Part shown: in pieces, positions 1 through 8,599 of the stretch
Layout of the letters: each line of letters opens with the position of its first letter
How positions within the stretch are numbered: the stretch's first letter is position 1
From: JAAYCI01 sp964472465
GTDB lineage: Bacteria > Bacillota > Clostridia > Oscillospirales > Ruminococcaceae
Direction of reading: 5' to 3'
NCBI GenBank assembly: GCA_964472465.1
Contig: CAYYLW010000001.1
Coordinates: 25,149 to 89,148 of the forward strand
Length of the DNA: 64,000 bases
The notes under the pieces: model-generated
Seen by the model: only the letters and a program-made list of their open reading frames with translations
Database searches by the model: none
Told to the model about the DNA's origin: nothing
Made by a program: the position numbers and the translations under genes

Positions 1-695
1 AATGTAGCAGCACGAAGCCCTAATGTTGTATAAGAGGTAAAGTTCTGCATGGCTAGATTATAAAGCGAGAAAAAATGATTGGAGCTCTTTCCACTTTTAC
101 GGTTTGGTTGCACAAATTGCACTTTAGCTACACGATAGCCATACTCTGCCACAACACCACGCAAAGAAGGGGTGGGGTCTTCCAGCTGGCGTATAATTTC
201 AATGAAATCTCTGTCGTAGAGGCCCGAACCCGTGAAGTGAGGTATCTGCTGGATATCTGAACATTTTTGAATAAGCTTATAGTAGAGAGAACGCAAGCCC
301 CACTTAAACCCACTTTCTTCGCTGGCGGTTTTTATCAGACACACCACCTTTGCGCCTTGTTCCCATTCCTTCACCATTTGCGGAATAAGCTCTGGGGGAT
401 TTTGAAAATCAGAGACCATTTGAATGCAGCAATCACCCTCTGCTTGAAGCAAACTGTGTAGCCCCGACCGCATAAAACTAGCTACATTGAAAATAGCCCG
501 CACTTTTGTATTATTTCTACAAATTTCGCGTATAATTTCTCTGGTACGGTCGGTTGAGGCATTGTCAATAAACTGAATCAAATAGTCGTACTCCGGAAGA
601 TGCTCTGTAAATTGTTCCTCAATAGCCTTTACCAGCGGCACAATATTATTTTCCTCATTGCGGCAAGGTAGAGAAACACAGATTAGTTTTCGCAT
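1..695 (-). CDS. Family 2 glycosyltransferase, 3' end beyond window
   Basis: The minus strand from the ATG at 695 reads without a stop to the window edge, giving about 231 residues. The N-terminus has the GT-A pattern: an opening SLPCRNEENNIVP strand and IDNASTDRT near residue 40, which is the usual nucleotide-sugar-binding segment of GT2 enzymes. The later SGKSSNHF segment resembles polyprenyl-phosphate-sugar synthase (DPM1/GtrB-like) enzymes, which often continue into C-terminal membrane helices; those would lie outside the window. It overlaps the end of the pyruvyl-transferase-like gene by 13 bases and is the last visible gene of the polysaccharide operon. Acceptor and donor cannot be told from the sequence. 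Confidence 0.85.
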   Translation of the reverse strand, partial: MRKLICVSLPCRNEENNIVPLVKAIEEQFTEHLPEYDYLIQFIDNASTDRTREIIREICRNNTKVRAIFNVASFMRSGLHSLLQAEGDCCIQMVSDFQNPPELIPQMVKEWEQGAKVVCLIKTASEESGFKWGLRSLYYKLIQKCSDIQQIPHFTGSGLYDRDFIEIIRQLEDPTPSLRGVVAEYGYRVAKVQFVQPNRKSGKSSNHFFSLYNLAMQNFTSYTTLGLRAAT

Positions 696-1978
696 GCTTC
701 ATATCCTTTTCCTTGATAGAAATACCCGTCTGCAAAGATGCAAATGCCTTCATGGTTTAACATTTCCAGCTTTTGTAAAATATAATTTTTTGCTCCTGTT
801 GGTGTCGCCATAATGGGAATTTTTGAATAAAGTTCTAAAACAGTGGAATTTTGTGACAAAACCGTTTCAAAAACAGCCTGGTTGTATTCATCAATTACAG
901 CCACAAGTCTTGCCTCTGGATAATTGATTTTTATCCTATTAAATATTTGTTGCGCCAAACAGGTCATTCCCCAAATGATATATTCCGAAGATGGATTTTG
1001 CTTAAAAATTAGTTGTTCCATTCTTTCTAACATGCAATCAAATGGATCTTCACTTTTTCTTGCGCCACTTCCGATAAAAAAATCGCTAACACTGCAAATA
1101 GAATCCCATTTTTCAGCTGCGTCCCGTATTTTAGAAACAATAATGCGTATCATTTCATTTTTGATTTGATCATAGTGTACTGGATTTGGATTCCAGTCAA
1201 TATTGTGAAATTCATCTTGCGTGTATATAGGGAGAAGTCTATCAAGCCATGAAAACCGGGATAAAAACCGATTGGGTGCAAAAATTGTGGGTATCCCTAA
1301 CGCAATAGCAGGAGAGGCACAGTGCAGACGTGAGGTTATTACCATAGAAGCATCATTGGCATATAGGCTCAACGCTTTTTTCGCTAGTTGTTCTGCCCTA
1401 ATAAAATTGTCTGTGCAAAATTCCCCATAGAATTCATGTTCAAAGTAAATAGCAGTATCTTGTATTTCTTTCGGAATGTGTCCCGCAAGTTCAGGGGACA
1501 CATCCACCAAAAATGGGCGCCCTTCTTTTGGCGCCGCAAGTCTGGTGGGTAGCGTTGCTGTAACACATCCCGCAAGATATGCGGGAATATGGTACTTACG
1601 CATGGTACGAAGGGTGTATTCGTCTCTACATCCAATGGGGGCGTACAGACGTAAATAGGCTATGCTCTCTTCATCAAAATAATCGGTAGCAAAATGAACA
1701 CCTGTGAATACAGGAATGATTTTATCTGACGCCGGAAACCATGTTTGCCGCACATCTTTGCATCCAAAGAAAAAAAGGTTAACCGGTACAATTAAATATT
1801 CATCATTATAGCTGCTTAATTGATGAAAATCCAGCTCAACAATATCTTTTTCCGCAATTCCCATTACCTCGCGCAAAATATGTTTCATTGCTATTCCCTG
1901 GATATTATCTCCAATATTGAAATAGCCACTATCTGTTCGATGATGGGTTTCATATACTCCTAGTACACCATATTTCAT
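683..1978 (-). CDS. Polysaccharide pyruvyl transferase family protein
   Basis: A 431-residue protein. The opening GVLGVYETHH and FNIGDNIQ segments, the CRDEYTLRTMRKYHIPAYLAG stretch and the later VITSRLHCASPAIALGIP segment match the CsaB/WcaK-like polysaccharide pyruvyl transferase family, which adds ketal-linked pyruvate to cell-surface glycans or serves as a related glycosyl transferase. The last 110 or so residues (from about 330) look like an additional Rossmann-like domain (YIIWGMTCLAQQIF), longer than the usual family length. It lies between RfbH and the partial glycosyltransferase in the same operon. Family is fairly sure; the reaction is inferred. Confidence 0.8.
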   Translation of the reverse strand: MKYGVLGVYETHHRTDSGYFNIGDNIQGIAMKHILREVMGIAEKDIVELDFHQLSSYNDEYLIVPVNLFFFGCKDVRQTWFPASDKIIPVFTGVHFATDYFDEESIAYLRLYAPIGCRDEYTLRTMRKYHIPAYLAGCVTATLPTRLAAPKEGRPFLVDVSPELAGHIPKEIQDTAIYFEHEFYGEFCTDNFIRAEQLAKKALSLYANDASMVITSRLHCASPAIALGIPTIFAPNRFLSRFSWLDRLLPIYTQDEFHNIDWNPNPVHYDQIKNEMIRIIVSKIRDAAEKWDSICSVSDFFIGSGARKSEDPFDCMLERMEQLIFKQNPSSEYIIWGMTCLAQQIFNRIKINYPEARLVAVIDEYNQAVFETVLSQNSTVLELYSKIPIMATPTGAKNYILQKLEMLNHEGICIFADGYFYQGKGYEACEN

Positions 1979-2014
1979 CTAATATTTCCCTCTCCGTATC
2001 AAGGCTATATGTGC

Positions 2015-3346
2015 TCACCCTCTAGAGTCACTATTGATCAGCACTCCCGCCATAAAAGCCAGCTGTTCCTCTGTCATGCCCGGGTATACACCCACCCAAA
2101 AGGTATCCTGCATAATGCGGTCTGTGTTTTCGAGGCTTCCCTGCACACGGTAAGCTTCCGTTCCGCGGATACTGTCAAAACAAGGATGGCGCAGCAGGTT
2201 GCCCGAAAATAACATCCTCGTTTGGATTCCTTTTTCTTCCAACTGGCGCACCACTGCATTTCTGCTTACCCCCTCGCGGCAAGTGAGCATAAAGCCAAAC
2301 CAGCTGGGGCGGCTTTTGGGCACCGCTTCGGGCAAGATGAATTGATGCTGTGCCGCCTCTAGTGCTTGGCGCAAATACTGCCAATTCTTACGGCGTTTTT
2401 CTATAAATATGGGCAGTTTTTTGAGTTGCTCACAGCCAATGGCCGCCTGCATCTCGGTAGCCTTTAGGTTATACCCCAAGTGGGAGTATACATATTTATG
2501 GTCATATCCCGCCGGGAGTTGCCCAAACTGTTGATTGAAACGGCGGCCGCAAAAATTATCCGCACCAGAAGGGCACACACAATCGCGGCCCCAGTCCCGC
2601 ATGGAAAGCAAGATTTTATACAGCAAGGCATCACTTGTATATACGCTTCCCCCTTCGCCCATAGTCATATGGTGGGGGGGATAAAAGCTGGATGTGCCAA
2701 TGTCCCCCACGGTTCCAGTAAACCGGGTTGTTCCATCCAGCAATATTTCACTTCCCAGGGCATCGCAATTGTCCTCAATGAGCCATAGCTTGTTTTGCAC
2801 ACAAAAGTCTTTTACCATAGCCAAATCAAACGGGTTCCCTAAGGTGTGGGCAAGCATCACCGCTTTTGTTTTGGGGCTTAGGGCTGCGTGCAAGGTGGTC
2901 ACGTCCAGGTTGTACTGTGGAATGGTTACGTCCACAAATACGGGCACTGCCCCAAACTGTAGAATGGGGGCCACAGTAGTGGGAAAGCCCGCCGCGACGG
3001 TGATTACTTCGTCGCCCCTGGTAATGGCGCGTTCGCCTAGTAGGGGAGAGGTAAGCGCCATAAAGGCCAGTAGGTTGGCAGATGAACCACTGTTTACCAA
3101 CAGCGCATATTTTACCCCTAGAAATGTTGCCAAGTCTTTTTCAAATTGGGCAGCATACCGCCCAGCCGTTAACCAAAAATCCAAACTGGCATCCACCAGA
3201 GCCAGTAACTCTTTTTCGTCAAATACCCTGGCGGCATAGGGAATACGGCTGCCTTCTTTCCAATCACCACGGGGCATATGATATTTTTTGCAGTAGTCTG
3301 CCACCATCTCCAGAATGGCATCTCTGTCATTTTGTTCTGTATTCAT
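2015..3346 (-). CDS. rfbH: CDP-4-keto-6-deoxy-D-glucose 3-dehydrase (E1)
   Basis: A 443-residue PMP-dependent enzyme of the aminotransferase-like fold. The sequence FYPPHHMTMGEGG near residues 221-233 has a histidine (about His226) where aminotransferases carry the PLP-binding lysine. This is the hallmark of E1/RfbH, which removes the C3 hydroxyl of CDP-4-keto-6-deoxyglucose with a reductase partner. VNSGSSANL (85-92) is the cofactor phosphate-binding segment. The start ATG overlaps the rfbG stop as ATGA, so the two are translationally coupled. No E3-type iron-sulfur flavin reductase (RfbI/AscD) is visible in the window; it may be encoded elsewhere. Confidence 0.94.
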   Translation of the reverse strand: MNTEQNDRDAILEMVADYCKKYHMPRGDWKEGSRIPYAARVFDEKELLALVDASLDFWLTAGRYAAQFEKDLATFLGVKYALLVNSGSSANLLAFMALTSPLLGERAITRGDEVITVAAGFPTTVAPILQFGAVPVFVDVTIPQYNLDVTTLHAALSPKTKAVMLAHTLGNPFDLAMVKDFCVQNKLWLIEDNCDALGSEILLDGTTRFTGTVGDIGTSSFYPPHHMTMGEGGSVYTSDALLYKILLSMRDWGRDCVCPSGADNFCGRRFNQQFGQLPAGYDHKYVYSHLGYNLKATEMQAAIGCEQLKKLPIFIEKRRKNWQYLRQALEAAQHQFILPEAVPKSRPSWFGFMLTCREGVSRNAVVRQLEEKGIQTRMLFSGNLLRHPCFDSIRGTEAYRVQGSLENTDRIMQDTFWVGVYPGMTEEQLAFMAGVLINSDSRG

Positions 3347-4407
3347 CTGCTGGCATCCTTTGCAAATTCAATAATTTGGGCATCGGTCACATCTGCGAGT
3401 GGCTCGCCCCGGCTAAAAGCCAGGCTCCATTCCACTGTTTTGGCCACGGCTTTTTCCAAAGACCATATGGGCCGCCAGCCAAAAACAGCGGCTATTTTTG
3501 AAATATCCAGTTTTAAAAACGCCGCTTCATGGGGCGCATTGGGTTCGCCACAATTTTGCCAAGTAGCATCTGGCCAATTGCTACAAAATAGCTCTACCAA
3601 TTTTCCCGTGTTGACGCACCCTTCACCGCTGGGGCCCACATTGTAAGACCCGGCCAGTGCAGGGTTTTCATGCTGGGCTTTGGCTATCATCAAGTAGGCA
3701 AACAGGGGGTCTAACACGTGCTGATAGGGACGCACGGAATGGGGGTTACGCACTGCGATTGGGCTTCCCATTACCGCGGCACGCACACAATCTGGGATGA
3801 TACGGTTTTTGGCAAAATCTCCACCGCCAATCACATTCCCAGCCCTCGCGGTAGATACCGGTACCTCTTCACTGTTAAAAAAACTTTGCCTATAGCTGTG
3901 CGTTACAAGTTCGGAGCAGGATTTCGAATTGGAATACGGGTCGTGCCCGTTCAGTGGCTCATTCTCCCGGTATCCCCATTCCCATTCTCGGTTTTCATAC
4001 ACTTTATCCGTGGTCACATTCAGCACCGATAAGGGACGAACAGACGAAAGACGCACACACTCTAACAGGTTCACCGTACCTATCACATTGGTTTCATATG
4101 TGTAGGCCGGGTTCTGATAGCTTTCCAATACCAAGGGCTGTGCTGCCAAATGAAAAACAATCTCCGGCTGGGCAGCCTCAAATGCGTCACGCAAACCCTC
4201 CCCGTCACGGATATCTCCAAAATAGCTTTGGACACTCTCTCCCGCATGGCACATGGAAAAAAGGCTTTCCTCTTCGGGAAGGGGCAAAGAAAATCCATAG
4301 ACATCGGCCCCAGCCAAGGCCAGAATGCGGCAGAGCCAACTTCCTTTAAACCCCGTATGGCCCGTTATAAAAACGCGTCTATTCTTATAAAACTCTAGCC
4401 ATTCCAT
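3343..4407 (-). CDS. rfbG: CDP-glucose 4,6-dehydratase
   Basis: Short-chain dehydrogenase/reductase-fold enzyme converting CDP-glucose to CDP-4-keto-6-deoxyglucose. The N-terminal RRVFITGHTGFKGSWL carries the glycine-rich NAD site (TGxxGFxG), followed by VTTDKVYEN and a downstream DPYSNSKSC segment holding the YxxxK catalytic pair. I chose the ATG at 4407 (MEWLEFYKN) over an in-frame ATG 33 bases upstream, because the upstream one would overlap rfbF and the family starts at this position. About 354 residues, normal length. It lies four bases after rfbF and overlaps rfbH by four bases. Confidence 0.94.
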   Translation of the reverse strand: MEWLEFYKNRRVFITGHTGFKGSWLCRILALAGADVYGFSLPLPEEESLFSMCHAGESVQSYFGDIRDGEGLRDAFEAAQPEIVFHLAAQPLVLESYQNPAYTYETNVIGTVNLLECVRLSSVRPLSVLNVTTDKVYENREWEWGYRENEPLNGHDPYSNSKSCSELVTHSYRQSFFNSEEVPVSTARAGNVIGGGDFAKNRIIPDCVRAAVMGSPIAVRNPHSVRPYQHVLDPLFAYLMIAKAQHENPALAGSYNVGPSGEGCVNTGKLVELFCSNWPDATWQNCGEPNAPHEAAFLKLDISKIAAVFGWRPIWSLEKAVAKTVEWSLAFSRGEPLADVTDAQIIEFAKDASR

Positions 4408-4411
4408 TCTA

Positions 4412-5182
4412 TCACCACAGCTTCCATGGGGCAGCTCCACTTTCCCACAATTCTTCCAGCCGGTTTTTGTCCCGGATGGTATCCATACACTGCCAAAAGC
4501 CGCTGTGCTTATAGGCCATGAGATTGCCTTCTTCCGCTAGGCTTTCAAGCGGCTCCCGCTCAAAAATGGTGGCATCTCCATCAATATAGTGAAACACCTC
4601 GGGCTGGCACACCATAAAGCCCCCGTTGATAAAACCCACATCATCCGCACTTTTTTCACGAAAGCTCATGATTTGATCCCCCGCCATATCCAAAAACCCA
4701 AACCGGCCCTCCGGTTTTACCGTCGTCATGGTAACCAGTTTTCCATGGGTTTGGTGGTGGGCCAGCAACTTCGGAATATTTACATCTGCTACACCATCGC
4801 CATAGGTAAGCATAAATGGTTGGTTGCCCACATATTTTTGGATCTGTTTGATTCGCCCACCTGTCATGGTGGAAAGCCCGGTATCCACTGCCGTTACCCG
4901 CCAGGGCTCACGGGGTGCACTAACGGTTTCTTGTATCTCTCCGCCACTAAAATCAAACACAATATCTGACGCATAGCAGTAGTATTCCGCAAAAAACTTT
5001 TTTATCATATGTTGTTTATACCCACAGCAAATCACAAAATCATTGAAGCCATAATGGGAATACACTTTCATGATGTGCCATAAAATGGGCATTCCTCCAA
5101 TTTCTATCATGGGTTTTGGCTTTAGATGACTTTCTTCCCCAATTCTAGTACCCATACCGCCCGCCAGAATTACCACTACCAT
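4412..5182 (-). CDS. rfbF: Glucose-1-phosphate cytidylyltransferase
   Basis: A 256-residue nucleotidyltransferase forming CDP-glucose from glucose 1-phosphate and CTP, the first step of the CDP-3,6-dideoxyhexose pathway. The N-terminus VVILAGGMGTRIGEE and PKPMIEIGGMPILWH are the nucleotide-binding signature of this family, and LTYGDGVADV carries the metal-binding aspartate. Length is as expected. It is followed at once by rfbG and rfbH, giving the Ep-Eod-E1 order seen in other CDP-sugar loci. Confidence 0.95.
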   Translation of the reverse strand: MVVVILAGGMGTRIGEESHLKPKPMIEIGGMPILWHIMKVYSHYGFNDFVICCGYKQHMIKKFFAEYYCYASDIVFDFSGGEIQETVSAPREPWRVTAVDTGLSTMTGGRIKQIQKYVGNQPFMLTYGDGVADVNIPKLLAHHQTHGKLVTMTTVKPEGRFGFLDMAGDQIMSFREKSADDVGFINGGFMVCQPEVFHYIDGDATIFEREPLESLAEEGNLMAYKHSGFWQCMDTIRDKNRLEELWESGAAPWKLW

Positions 5183-5199
5183 CCGTCTGCCCTCACTCT

Positions 5200-5745
5200 C
5201 TAGGTTTCCATTGCAAAAAACTCATCATGAAGAATGGACAAAATGCGCGAGTTCCACCACCGATTGTTATGAAAATAATTATCCCGTAGCCACCCATCCT
5301 GCTTCATGCCTAGATGAGTGTACAATGCGTATTTTTTTTCATCAAATTCATAAATTTCCGTCCAGATTTTATGCAAGTTTAGCTCTCCAAACCCATAGCG
5401 AAACAGCAAACGGCATGCCTCTTCCGCCAAACCTTCATCATCGATATATACACCATCTTTTCCAATATACAAAGAGAGATCGGCATTTCGCTGTACCCAA
5501 TGAATATAGCACAAACCACAACATCCAACAGGAGTGTTCTTTTCATCATTCAATACAACCATAAACATTTCAGTTTGGTTGCTTCCCACCACTACCTTCT
5601 GGAACCAACTCATTTGGTCTTCCAAGTTGAGCTCCCTGTATTCACGAAAATACTGGCGGAATTCTTCCCGGTTTCTCCAAGCCTGCAAAAAAGGCAGATC
5701 CTCTTTTTCCAGTGCCCGCAATGATATTTTTTCACCCACAATCAA
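5200..5745 (-). CDS. GNAT-family N-acetyltransferase
   Basis: About 181 residues with a GNAT fold resembling RimJ/RimL and PseH-type acetyltransferases: ISLRALEKEDLPFLQAWRN at the N-terminus and YIGKDGVYIDDEGLAEEA before FGELNLHKIWTEIYEFDEK near the acetyl-CoA site. No ATG fits. I chose the TTG at 5745, which overlaps the stop of the NeuB-like gene and has AAAGGA nine bases upstream; a GTG at 5739 is the alternative. In this operon it probably acetylates an amino group on a nucleotide-activated sugar, as PseH does, but the substrate is inferred. Confidence 0.8.
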   Translation of the reverse strand: MIVGEKISLRALEKEDLPFLQAWRNREEFRQYFREYRELNLEDQMSWFQKVVVGSNQTEMFMVVLNDEKNTPVGCCGLCYIHWVQRNADLSLYIGKDGVYIDDEGLAEEACRLLFRYGFGELNLHKIWTEIYEFDEKKYALYTHLGMKQDGWLRDNYFHNNRWWNSRILSILHDEFFAMET

Positions 5746-6812
5746 AACGCAACATCCTTTCTCAGCAGTCTGGCTCCTACGGGGATATCCCGACACACCA
5801 CATGCCCCACCACACTATCTATTTCCCATGGTTCAAACCCATCCTCTTGACGTGGGCGCAGAGGCTCCAGATCACTCTTTTCAATTACTGCCCCCTTAGA
5901 AAGAGCCCTTGTTAGATATAAGCCTCTTTTTTGCACAAGACAGGTTTGCCTCTCGTTTTCTTCAACACGTTTTATGCCATCCCCAAGAGACAAGAACAAT
6001 TCGTTTGCTGCTTCAACCATCTCTTTCCATTGCCCCGGTGTGGTAGAAAACAAATGATCCGGTCCCTCTCGGCTTGTATCATCGGTAAAATGCTTTTCGA
6101 TAACCCTTGCTCCCAGGGCAATAGCGCCCAAAACAGACACATGCCCTAACGTATGGTCAGACAGGCCCAAAGGTATCCCTGGAAATTCTTTTGCGTAAGT
6201 TTTGAGCACATTGAGATTCAGATACCTCACATTTTCCCCGCTGGCTGTATAATTGGTATTACACTGCAACAACACAAGCTGTGAATTTACTTGCAGAATT
6301 TCCTCTACGGCCCGTTTTACCTCTTCCATGCAGGCGGCACCCGTGGCAAGTAAAACCGGCTTTTGCTTATTTGCTATATACCGTATTATTTCAAGCCAAG
6401 AGATGTCCCCACTACCAATTTTATAAGCGTGCACGAAATTATCTGCCCAGTCTACCGAGGCAAAATCATAGGGGCTTGTCATATACTCAATACCCATCTT
6501 GGCACAGTGCTTTTTTAACTTAGAACTCCACTCATCACTTAACGAAGCTTCTTTATATACATCAAAAACCTTTTTCTTCCAGCTACTTTGGTGAGAAAGC
6601 TGGCCATTCAAAAAATCAAAACCCTGCTGGCTAACAATTTTTTCCGCCTTAAAGTTTTGGAATTTTGCGGCATCAGCACCACTTTCAGCCGCCAACTCGA
6701 TCAAATGATACGCACGCTGAATATCACCATCATGGTTTGCCGCAATATCAGCAATAAAATATGGTTTTTCTTCTAGCCCTATTTTTCTTCCACCAATTTG
6801 GATGTCTTTCAT
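5742..6812 (-). CDS. NeuB-family (sialic-acid-synthase-like) PEP condensing enzyme
   Basis: About 356 residues. The TIM-barrel part (PYFIADIAANHDGDIQRAYH, ADAAKFQNFKAEKI, then GLSDHTLGH) and a C-terminal SAF/antifreeze-like domain (from about 290, RALSKGAVIEKSDL) match the NeuB/PseI/SpsE family, which condenses phosphoenolpyruvate with a sugar to give a 2-keto-3-deoxy acid. The ATG at 6812 overlaps the previous stop as ATGA, deciding against an ATG 45 bases upstream. No CMP-sugar synthetase (NeuA) or NeuC-like epimerase is seen in the window, so the nine-carbon product usually made by this family is not established. Confidence 0.9.
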   Translation of the reverse strand: MKDIQIGGRKIGLEEKPYFIADIAANHDGDIQRAYHLIELAAESGADAAKFQNFKAEKIVSQQGFDFLNGQLSHQSSWKKKVFDVYKEASLSDEWSSKLKKHCAKMGIEYMTSPYDFASVDWADNFVHAYKIGSGDISWLEIIRYIANKQKPVLLATGAACMEEVKRAVEEILQVNSQLVLLQCNTNYTASGENVRYLNLNVLKTYAKEFPGIPLGLSDHTLGHVSVLGAIALGARVIEKHFTDDTSREGPDHLFSTTPGQWKEMVEAANELFLSLGDGIKRVEENERQTCLVQKRGLYLTRALSKGAVIEKSDLEPLRPRQEDGFEPWEIDSVVGHVVCRDIPVGARLLRKDVAF

Positions 6813-7723
6813 AGAACTATGCCTTCCCTCAGTTTTCTTTGATACCCATCCTGCCAAAACTGATAAAAAGTTTTGACATCCTCTTCCGGCGTTGGAAGAG
6901 TTATGGCAAGTACTTCACATATTTTACTATTATCTAGCCCCATGTTCTGTGTGCGTGGGGCCACAAAATCAAATTGATCCATTCTGATGGGATGAATAAC
7001 GCCACGCAACATAAATTGTTTTTGAATCTTGGCTCCAAGATCATATTTAGAAATGGAACCAGTGCAAGAAACATGGTACAAACCCTGAATATCTGCCTTA
7101 ATACATTGGGCCAATATATCGACCAAGTGGTTTACAAGAATGGGAGAAAACCAAAGGTCTGTGAACATATTCAGAGATTCATCTGAATTTAATGCCTGCA
7201 CCACCCACTCCGCAAAACTGTTCTTTTCGCGATAGTTAAAGCCATAAAAATTGGTGCGGATGATAAGATTCTCCGGGTATCGTGCCACCGCATTTTCCGC
7301 CCTCACCTTTGTTTTTCCATAAATATTGATCGGTGCGGGCTCCTCTTCCTCGCGGTATAGGCCCGTTTTGGTGCCTGCAAATACGGCATCGGTTGAGATA
7401 AAAACAAATTTGATTCCCAATTTATGACATAAAAAAGCGAGGTTTTTCGTTAATTCGTGATTCAAAAGGTCGGCATAGACCGAGTTGGTTTCGCATAAAT
7501 CCACATTTACCAGTGCCGCACAATGGCATAGTACATCTATTTTATTCTCTATCAGCGCTGTTTCCACCAGTTCCAAATCAAACGCGCTGCCCACAATGCT
7601 ACCCACGCCTTCTATGCACACTGGGTTTTTGTCTACACCCCAAAACTCAAATTCATCCCGCTTTAAAAAAGCAAAATTGGCACCCAGTAGACCCGCAAGT
7701 CCTGTAATAAATATTCTTTTCAT
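6809..7723 (-). CDS. RmlD-like NAD(P)-dependent sugar reductase
   Basis: A 304-residue SDR protein with MKRIFITGLAGLLGANF at the N-terminus, VFISTDAVFAG, and YGKTKVRAENAV holding the YxxxK pair. The overall layout resembles dTDP-4-dehydrorhamnose reductase (RmlD). It probably reduces or epimerises a keto-sugar nucleotide in the pathway, perhaps the branched CDP-sugar. Its start abuts the stop of the upstream epimerase gene and its stop overlaps the NeuB-like start, so the three are tightly coupled. The exact substrate is not known. Confidence 0.85.
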   Translation of the reverse strand: MKRIFITGLAGLLGANFAFLKRDEFEFWGVDKNPVCIEGVGSIVGSAFDLELVETALIENKIDVLCHCAALVNVDLCETNSVYADLLNHELTKNLAFLCHKLGIKFVFISTDAVFAGTKTGLYREEEEPAPINIYGKTKVRAENAVARYPENLIIRTNFYGFNYREKNSFAEWVVQALNSDESLNMFTDLWFSPILVNHLVDILAQCIKADIQGLYHVSCTGSISKYDLGAKIQKQFMLRGVIHPIRMDQFDFVAPRTQNMGLDNSKICEVLAITLPTPEEDVKTFYQFWQDGYQRKLREGIVL

Positions 7724-8599
7724 CTATCTGCTCCTCATCAGCACATCTTTATTTATTAAGTTCTGGTTGCCTTCATAATAACCGTATAGTCTTCCCAGTG
7801 CCTCTTTCATAGAACATACGGCCAGCTCCGGAGCTTCGGCCAGCAACCTTGCGTTCGAGGCCGAATAGTCCCGGTTTTTTTCCTCACTCAGTAGCTGAAT
7901 GGGTAAGTTCTTGCCACTTACCCCGCATACCATCTGCGCCAACTCCAGCAACCGGTATTGCCGCCCCATACAAACATTGTAATCATGAAACCGTGGCGGG
8001 TTTACAATGAACCACCGCGTGGCTTCCACAAGGCATTCTACAGGCAAAAAATCAAAGTAACAATCACTTCTTACCGTGAGAGGCAAGTTAAACACCGCTT
8101 TACAGCAAAGGTTCGATAAAAATTTTATCTCCCAAAGCTCATACTTGCCAAACACGCCAAACAGACGCAGATTGTACATGTTCTTGGATGCCCTCGCCAG
8201 TAAGTTCATGGTGTATTTGGCAAGGCCATACTCACTGGTGGGGATGCTGCACCCAATCTCCTCTTCTTTTGCCATGCATATATCAAACCGCTTATCATAC
8301 TCGGCTCCAGAGCCGAAATACAATACCTTCTCCACCTCGCTGCTTATTTTTTCAATGTTTAGAAACATTCTCATATCATTATAGTATTCGTGTTCTTCTC
8401 CATGCATCATGGGCACATGAACAGCGGCATGTATGATTTGTTCTATTCTATTTTGTTTTATATAGGTGGCTAGCGCCGGGTATTCCAGCAGGTCTAGCTC
8501 TGTACGGCGGGGCGCAAACAACTGAAAGTCCGCCTTCAGGCCTTCCAGTAGATTGCGCCCTATAAACCCATTTCCACCAGTGAGAAGAATTCTTTTCAT
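7724..8599 (-). CDS. NAD-dependent epimerase/dehydratase
   Basis: A 291-residue SDR protein: RILLTGGNGFIGRNL at the N-terminus, VLYFGSGAEYD, and YGLAKYTMNLLAR with the catalytic YxxxK. The layout resembles GDP-fucose synthase and other nucleotide-sugar reductase/epimerases. The ATG at 8599 overlaps the stop of the thiamine-diphosphate enzyme as ATGA. With the neighbouring RmlD-like gene it may supply the ketoreduction that completes a branched-chain CDP-sugar; this role is inferred from position only. Confidence 0.85.
   Translation of the reverse strand: MKRILLTGGNGFIGRNLLEGLKADFQLFAPRRTELDLLEYPALATYIKQNRIEQIIHAAVHVPMMHGEEHEYYNDMRMFLNIEKISSEVEKVLYFGSGAEYDKRFDICMAKEEEIGCSIPTSEYGLAKYTMNLLARASKNMYNLRLFGVFGKYELWEIKFLSNLCCKAVFNLPLTVRSDCYFDFLPVECLVEATRWFIVNPPRFHDYNVCMGRQYRLLELAQMVCGVSGKNLPIQLLSEEKNRDYSASNARLLAEAPELAVCSMKEALGRLYGYYEGNQNLINKDVLMRSR

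Noticed and set aside
267..461. Small plus-strand reading frames in the first 460 bases
   Set aside because: The minus strand encodes a clear family 2 glycosyltransferase over this whole stretch.
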